Of a stretch of DNA of 64,000 nt, positions 58,900-64,000 are shown piece by piece (the stretch's first letter is position 1; each line of letters starts with the position of its first letter). Source of the stretch: Protula sp. h YS-2021 (Eukaryota > Annelida > Polychaeta > Sabellida > Serpulidae). The position numbers were made by a program, and so were the translations under genes. The notes under the pieces were generated by a model, which was not told where the DNA came from, did not search any database, and saw only the letters and a list, made by a program, of their open reading frames with translations. The stretch covers positions 70,373,091 through 70,437,090 of the forward strand of contig OX457026.1 of the NCBI GenBank assembly GCA_949752745.1, given 5' to 3'.

Positions 58900-59760
58900 C
58901 TGTGTTGATCGTCTACAACCATCTTTAAATAAGCAGTCTTGAGGCCACCTTTATGAACTTCTGTCTGTCTTCACGGGTGATAACATATTCTTAATCTTGG
59001 GCACTGGAGTCTAGATCCTTCTTTGCAATTGGAAAAAATTACAGGCGAGATCCATCTCTTTACCATATTATAAAACTTCTTTGTTGACCCTGTCCTTCAT
59101 AGCCATTGGTATTTGTCGGGGTTTGCAGAACTTCAGTGTAGCTCACTCCTTCAGATGTAACTTTGCAGTTATACATGCTGAATCACTCGGAAAATTTATC
59201 TTCAATCTTGAAAGATATGCAATCATAACCGGATCTTCTCATCATCATATTTTACAGGAGCACTATCTGCAACATCGACTTCTACCAATAGAGTGTTTGC
59301 TTAATTTCTGAAGCATCCCTACATAGTCCGTAACTGTCTCAACTGTCTGTCGCTTATAGTTTCGCTCAGACTTCACATTAGGCCTAGGACTGAAACGGTC
59401 TTACAGTAGTGTACACAGCTGCTCAAACCTCTTGGTCGAAGCCTTTTCAGGGGAAGATTTTCCACTTATCAGATTCAGAGTAACAGCTACCTTCTTTGCA
59501 TCAGCCACGCTATTTTCAATGAAATACTTTTCTAGTCTTTCGTGGTACAGGTCCTAGTCTTCTTCTGTCTCCTCAAATGGTTCCAACCTTCCGATTAAAT
59601 AAACCATGGCACACCAGCTATTCACCACCTCAACAAAGGCGTATAAACACCATGGCTATATTTCAACACAACTTACTCGTCACCATTTGTTGAACTCGAC
59701 TTTTTTTTAATTCTGGGTGTTTCTATTCCAAATTCCAGGAGGACGCAGGAGAGAGCTTGT
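58900..59760 (-). mobile_element. Degenerate Ty3/Gypsy element (gag and RT-start remnants)
   Basis: Minus strand from 59607: MVYLIGRLEPFEETEED, DLYHERLEKYFIENSVADAK, KVAVTLNLISGK, RFEQLCTLL and DYVGMLQKLSKH, the typical order of a Ty3/Gypsy gag (FDE....W..Y..RLE.YF..N.v.d..kkva.lL..iG...y.ll). Further on, near 59130-59090, is IPMAMKDRVNKE, like the start of the Gypsy RT (P-x-A-x-x-x-x-V). Multiple stops and shifts; no LTRs identified. Confidence 0.6.
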
Positions 59761-60337
59761 TTATTTTACGCCATGTTTATTTTCGAAGAACGACGAACGT
59801 GTGCAAGGTGTCACGCAAAAAAATGTAACGCAATTTTTTCCACAATTATCACATGTTATTATAAATTTGCATGAGTATGGAAACAGAAAGTAATCATCTG
59901 AATATCTTACTTATAAGTAAGATATTTTGTCAGACTGATTAACAGGAAACTAGATGATATTGTTACGGAACATATATTTCGTATTTAATATTTAGATAAG
60001 AAAAGGAAATGATATTCCCATATTTAAATGGAAAGTTATTGATTTGCTTCTTAACGACTGAATATCCACCTAGCATTAGGACAACACTGTGTGATTATTT
60101 CGCACTCCATCAATGTGTATTATCTACAAGTTATATTCGCCTAACTTGGCGCCAACCATTGTTTGCTTGGTTGGATAGACTGGAAGTGAAACTGCCTGGT
60201 CGAGCACTGGTAGCGGCTCTTAGGAGTAGCGTTTATTGCTATTCAACAAAGAAAAATAAATTTAATGCATATTATTAGGCACTGAATTGTGAAAGTTGTG
60301 GGAATTCTAATAATCAATCATGAATAAATAATCATAC

Positions 60338-60403
60338 ATAAAAATATTGTTTGCGGTTTCTCCTGAAGTTATAAAAATATTGTTTGCGGTTTCTCCTGAA
60401 GTT
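60338..60403. repeat. 33-bp perfect tandem duplication
   Basis: Two exact copies of a 33-base unit (ataaaaatattgtttgcgg...) at 60338-60370 and 60371-60403, about 150 bases outside the DIRS terminal repeat. Confidence 0.95.
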
Positions 60404-60551
60404 TGAAAATATGTGGGTTTTCCTCAGTTCTTTACAATGCTACTATAGCCTCTTTTTGGTCATCAAATTAGATTCTTTCGTCAAGTGCATACTGTGGTCA
60501 CTGTTGTAATTTTAACAATCAAATTGGAAAATAGATAATTACTGGAAAGTG

Positions 60552-61268
60552 AAAATTGAGAATTTTATAAAGGCCGTAGGCCCTGAAATGAAATTAAGAT
60601 TTTATAAATAATCTGAAGCAAGGTCTAATAGTGCTTTCTCTTCACCACCGGGCTGCTTATAGCCACTTCAAAGCCAAAACGAGTCATTCTCTGAAATTGG
60701 CTAAAAGAGTGGCGAGACAAGGAAACATTTTTTGTTTTTTCCGACAGTAACCTTTTATTCGTAGCGAACGGACTCACAAACTAGCAGACGACAGTCCAGT
60801 AAAGACAAAATCGAAAACAATGTTCGAAATCGACCGAAAGTTCACACTAAATCAAGTCAGGCTTATCTGTGGATGTAACCTGGTCTGCCACACTCGCAGA
60901 AAGATGTAGAATCGTCCATCACTGCGGTCCTGACGCTCTTCCTCTGCAAACAGATCATACAATTACAGCACACAGAGTCGAAAAAACCTTCTTTCGTTAT
61001 AAGCCTGAAATTTAGGTAAACTGTAAAGTACTAAATTTACTTCCGGGCGCGCTCAATTCCGTAATCGCTGTACATCAAAGACCGATATTGCCGTTAGTAA
61101 AGGTAATCGAAACACGAAACAAACAATCGGAACAAATAACGAAAACGAACACACCACAACAAGGGTGGGTGCGCAAGGAGGAGGGAAATTATTAGATCTT
61201 GCTTCAGATTATTTATAAAATCTTAATTTCATTTCAGGGCCTACGGCCCTTTGTAAAATTCTCAATTT
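60552..61268. repeat. DIRS terminal region: 73-bp inverted repeats around a 570-bp core
   Basis: Arms 60552-60625 and 61194-61268 are reverse complements with only a few differences (aggccgtaggccct centre, ataaaatcttaattt). DIRS elements end in inverted terminal repeats and carry an internal complementary region next to the 3' repeat; this arrangement fits. The core includes a small minus-strand Cys-containing frame (about 60850-61000). Confidence 0.75.
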
Positions 61269-61305
61269 TATTGCATAATCCTTCGCAAGGTCTAATAGTG
61301 CTTGT

Positions 61306-63111
61306 TTAAAGCCACTTACATGAGGTTAAAACCTTCTTCTGAAAATCCGAACTCCCGTCCTCTAGCGGTCTTTTGTAAAATCTTTGAAATGTACCTGACG
61401 ATTTCCAATTGGCGGAATCGAGGATGTCTTGCACAGTGACCCCTGAGGCTACCGCCTTGGAGGTAGATGCACCCCTAGTAGAATGTGCAGTCCAAACTGA
61501 GGTGTTAATACCTGCCTTTTCCAGAACACGTTTGATCCAACCTGCCACCGTACTCGATTTCACTGGCAAATAAGGCCTGACTGTGGATATAAATAACTGA
61601 TTACCTTGATCTGTCCTGAGATGACTTGTACGTTCTAGATACAACCGTAAACAGCTTACCGGATCCAAAAGTGGTTCTTCCGGAAATTCAAAAATAGTGA
61701 CTGTACGTGGTTTTTGACCAATTTTCCTGGTCTTATCTAACGACTTAACTTTGAATACTACCTTATCGCTCATATCAGTCATGACCGTTGTATCGAGTAA
61801 CGTCAGATCGGACGACCTGCTCGCTGTTACTAACGCCAACAACATAACGAGTTTCAAAGTTAGGTCTCTCGCATCAAGACCTTAGTTCTGACCCATGCTT
61901 TTACTAAACTCCAGAACAACACCAACATCCCAGAAAACAGTATATTTAGGTGTTGGCGGATTGGAATTGAATATGCCGGCCATCACGGCACTTACCTGTT
62001 CATGCTGCCCAACAGGCATTTTGTCTATGTGGGGATGTAAGGCGGAAATACCTGATCTAAACCCGTTTATGGTAGAGTACTCATAACCTGCTTGGTACAT
62101 ATCGGACAAGAAATTGACAATGTCTACCACAGTGGCTTGAAAGGGATTAATTTGCCTCTGACGAGCCCAGCTACTCCACTTACTCCAGGCGTATTTGTAA
62201 GATATTTTTGTACCCTTCCGCCATCTATTTCTGAGCAAGTGGACAGCATTCTCCGAAATGCCCTGTTCTCTTGCTCTATCCCCGACACTTTCCAAACCGC
62301 AAGAGTCAATGTCTTTTTGGCAACCAGAGGATGGATCTCCCCTGATGGGTTTGTCAATAATTTTTCCACAGGTGTTAGTATCAGCGGAATGTCCACCACC
62401 ATGTCCAATAACATCGGATACCAGGACTGGGTTGGCCACGTAGGTGTGATCAGTAAGACCCGAGCTTTTTCTGACCGAATTTTTCTTAATGTTCTGCCTA
62501 TTAGGCAGAACGGAGGAAAAGCATACCCGCTTATTGCGCTCCAATTTATCTGAAACGAGTCTGTGCTCATGGCATATGGGTCGGGTTTCCAACTCACAAA
62601 TTTCCGTTTTGAACAGATCGACATCCATCCGACCTAACCGAGTCTCTATTTGGCGGAAAACCGAAGGATTCAGTTTCCAATTGCTGGACTCCATTCCCGA
62701 GATAAGGAATCTGCCAGATGGTTCATTTTCCCCGGGATGTAAACTGCCGAGAGCAAGATTTGTTTTTGTGCACAAAACTCCCAAAGCTCGGTCGTTATTT
62801 CCAGTAAAAGATTGGAAGTCGTGCCGGATTTTTTGTTCACCTGAGAAACAGCAGTCAAATTGTCCATGAATAGGATTATGTGTATTTTCGACAAATCTTT
62901 GGCAAATTCCTTTACAGCCATAGTGCCCGCCTTCAATTCTTTGGCGTTGATGTGCCAATTCCGCTCCAAATGGTTCCACGTACCCCCTATTTTCCAATTT
63001 TGATTCCAAGCCCCCCAACCGTGATCGCTCGCGTCTGTGGTATTCTGAACTTACCGAACGGGATTGAGAAAAGTGCAGCCGTTGCTGGACTCCAGATACT
63101 GAATCCACCAA
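61306..63111 (-). pseudogene. DIRS tyrosine recombinase frame (one in-frame stop)
   Basis: One frame open from 63111 to 61306 except for a TAA at 61882-61884. The recombinase proper starts about 62300: RWRKGTKISYKYAWSKWSSW, VVDIVNFLSDMYQAGYEYST, INGFRSGISALHP, then after the stop LKLVMLLALVTASRSSDLTL (catalytic Arg), DPVSCLRLYLERT, WTAHSTRGASTSKA (His-x-x-Arg), NWKSSGTFQRFYKR (Trp and nucleophile Tyr). All YR catalytic residues are present. Ends TAA at 61306-61308. The 5' kilobase of this frame overlaps the RT/RNase H frame, as in DIRS-1. Confidence 0.85.
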
Positions 63112-64000
63112 AGCAAATCCTCCCTACAAAGCTTGTTCAGAACTACAGGGGCTTCGTAATTCTGCCCCTTCATGAGAGCTAAAGCACTCGACATTTGCAG
63201 ATGTCGATAATGAAGTGGGGCTAATTGTACAGCAGGAATTGAAGCAGTTAACTTCCCTATCAGTTTTGCTAGCATCCTGACGGACACTTGTTTCGCTTTT
63301 AAAATCGTCGTCGCCTCCGAAATGATGTTGTTTATTTTTGTCTGTGGTAGGGAAAGAGTCATTTTTATTGTGTTTACTGTCAAGCCGAGATAATCCATAA
63401 TTTGACAAGGAACTTGGACCGTCTCTTCGCAGTTTATTAAGAACCCCAAATTTTCTAGAATGAACACCACAGCTTTCATGTCTTCCAGAATTTTGATTGG
63501 GTCTTGATTCAGTAAAATGAGGTCGTCCAGATAAATCAATGCCCGTAATCCTATTCGCCTCAAAAGGGCTAGGACCGGTTTGAGTAGCTTTGTGAATACC
63601 CGAGGAGCAGGGGCCAGGCCGAACGCCATCACTAGAAACTGATACAAAGTGTTTCTCCACTTGAACCGTAGAAATTTTGTTTCCTGTGGATGCATCGGGA
63701 CACTGAAATAGGCATCTTTTAGATCGAGTTTCAACATGAAGTCCCCCGGTTTTATCATGTTTACTAAATCCGTCATGTTCTCCATTTTGAAGTGTTCATA
63801 CTGAATGTTTTGGTTCAAGCGTTTGAGATTTATGACTGGTCTGACTCCGCCGTCTTTTTTCGGGGCTAGAAACAGATGTGAAACAAAGTGAGACTGCTCG
63901 GGATTCACTTTTTCTATCGCCTTTTTCTGGAGCATTTTCTCTATTTCCTCGTCTATTTTCAGACTGTCCGATTTGCTGAACCTGGGAAAAAAGGGTTCTT
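62124..64000 (-). pseudogene. DIRS reverse transcriptase-RNase H frame (broken)
   Basis: RT: FVSHLFLAPKKDGGVRPVIN, LNQNIQYEHFKMENM, MLKLDLKDAYFSVPM, QFLVMAFGLAPAPRVFT, LIYLDDLIL (active-site Y-x-DD), FLINCEETVQVPCQIMDYLG, LAKLIGKLTASIPAVQLAPL. After an in-frame TAA at 63051-63053 comes RNase H (TDASDHGWGAW, NAKELKAGTMAV, IILFMDNLTAVSQVN, YIPGKMNHLADSLSR), then after two shifts near 62690-62620, FVSWKPDPYAMSTDSFQINW, YAFPPFCLIGRTLRKI, VLLITPTWPTQSWYPMLLDM. Open through the window edge at the 5' side, so the frame starts outside. Confidence 0.85.

Larger units (their letters stand above)
60552..64000 (-). mobile_element. DIRS-like tyrosine-recombinase retroelement (5' part beyond window)
   Basis: Minus-strand element entering from the right edge: RT (64000-63051), RNase H (63050-62670), the conserved post-RH region (62624-62124), a YR frame overlapping it and running to 61306, then a terminal region containing a 73-bp inverted repeat (60552-60625 with 61194-61268) and a 20-bp direct repeat (gcaaggtctaatagtgctt at about 60620 and 61284). 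No integrase, no aspartic protease. This is the DIRS plan. Stops at 63051 and 61882 and two compensating shifts near 62690-62620 make this copy inactive; damage is light, so it is fairly young. Confidence 0.85.

Noticed and set aside
62092..62869. Plus-strand frames of 126-153 codons
   Set aside because: Antisense shadows of the DIRS RT/YR region.

Overview
This window is animal nuclear DNA, AT-rich with many introns. It contains no bacterial, plasmid or CRISPR signal. The transposon set (DIRS/Ngaro-type tyrosine-recombinase retroelements, Ty3/Gypsy, Tc1/mariner, an L1-like LINE, a tRNA-derived SINE) and two repeats of a kind common in marine invertebrates (GATATC-rich stretches and 'gagacat' hairpins) suggest a marine invertebrate. 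A lophotrochozoan such as a bivalve is my best guess, with low confidence.

One giant + strand gene fills 368-56133. I reconstructed 72 coding exons by following splice sites and reading phase. With the placements given, phase is continuous across every junction, the total (14298 bases) is divisible by three, and the frame closes on a TAA at 56131-56133. That gives about 4765 residues. The start codon lies upstream of the window. Order of parts: an unrecognised N-terminal region; a helical, amphipathic region; an M23-peptidase/LECT2-like zinc domain (exons 9-11); an unrecognised Cys-rich and beta-rich region (exons 12-22); a long array of FN3-like repeats marked by D-x-(T/N/S)-x-P-P boundaries (exons 23-61), interrupted by a PAN/apple-like domain (exons 26-27); a cadherin-like domain (exon 62); two EGF modules and one transmembrane helix (exons 63-64); and a cytoplasmic tail of about 295 residues (exons 65-72). 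Five polybasic proprotein-convertase-type sites separate the ectodomain blocks. The product is best read as a single-pass adhesion or receptor-like surface protein that may be cut into fragments which stay associated or are shed.

The introns hold mobile DNA. The largest (23926-30249) carries a decayed minus-strand tyrosine-recombinase retroelement (about 25.04-29.51 kb, more GC-rich than its surroundings) containing an ~811-bp direct repeat. Other introns hold a Tc1 transposase fragment (13.24-13.51 kb), foldback elements (18.0-19.0, 24.5-24.7 and 44.15-44.85 kb), a ~300-bp tandem satellite (36.4-37.7 kb), degenerate tandem repeats, microsatellites and a LINE fragment (53.05-53.2 kb).

Downstream of the gene (56.9-64.0 kb) there is no host gene that I can support. 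A SINE, a degenerate Gypsy relic and the 3' two thirds of a DIRS-like element, all on the minus strand, occupy much of it. The DIRS element enters from the right edge with RT, RNase H and a YR frame that overlaps the RT/RNase H frame by about 1 kb, and ends in a large inverted repeat near 60.55-61.27 kb.
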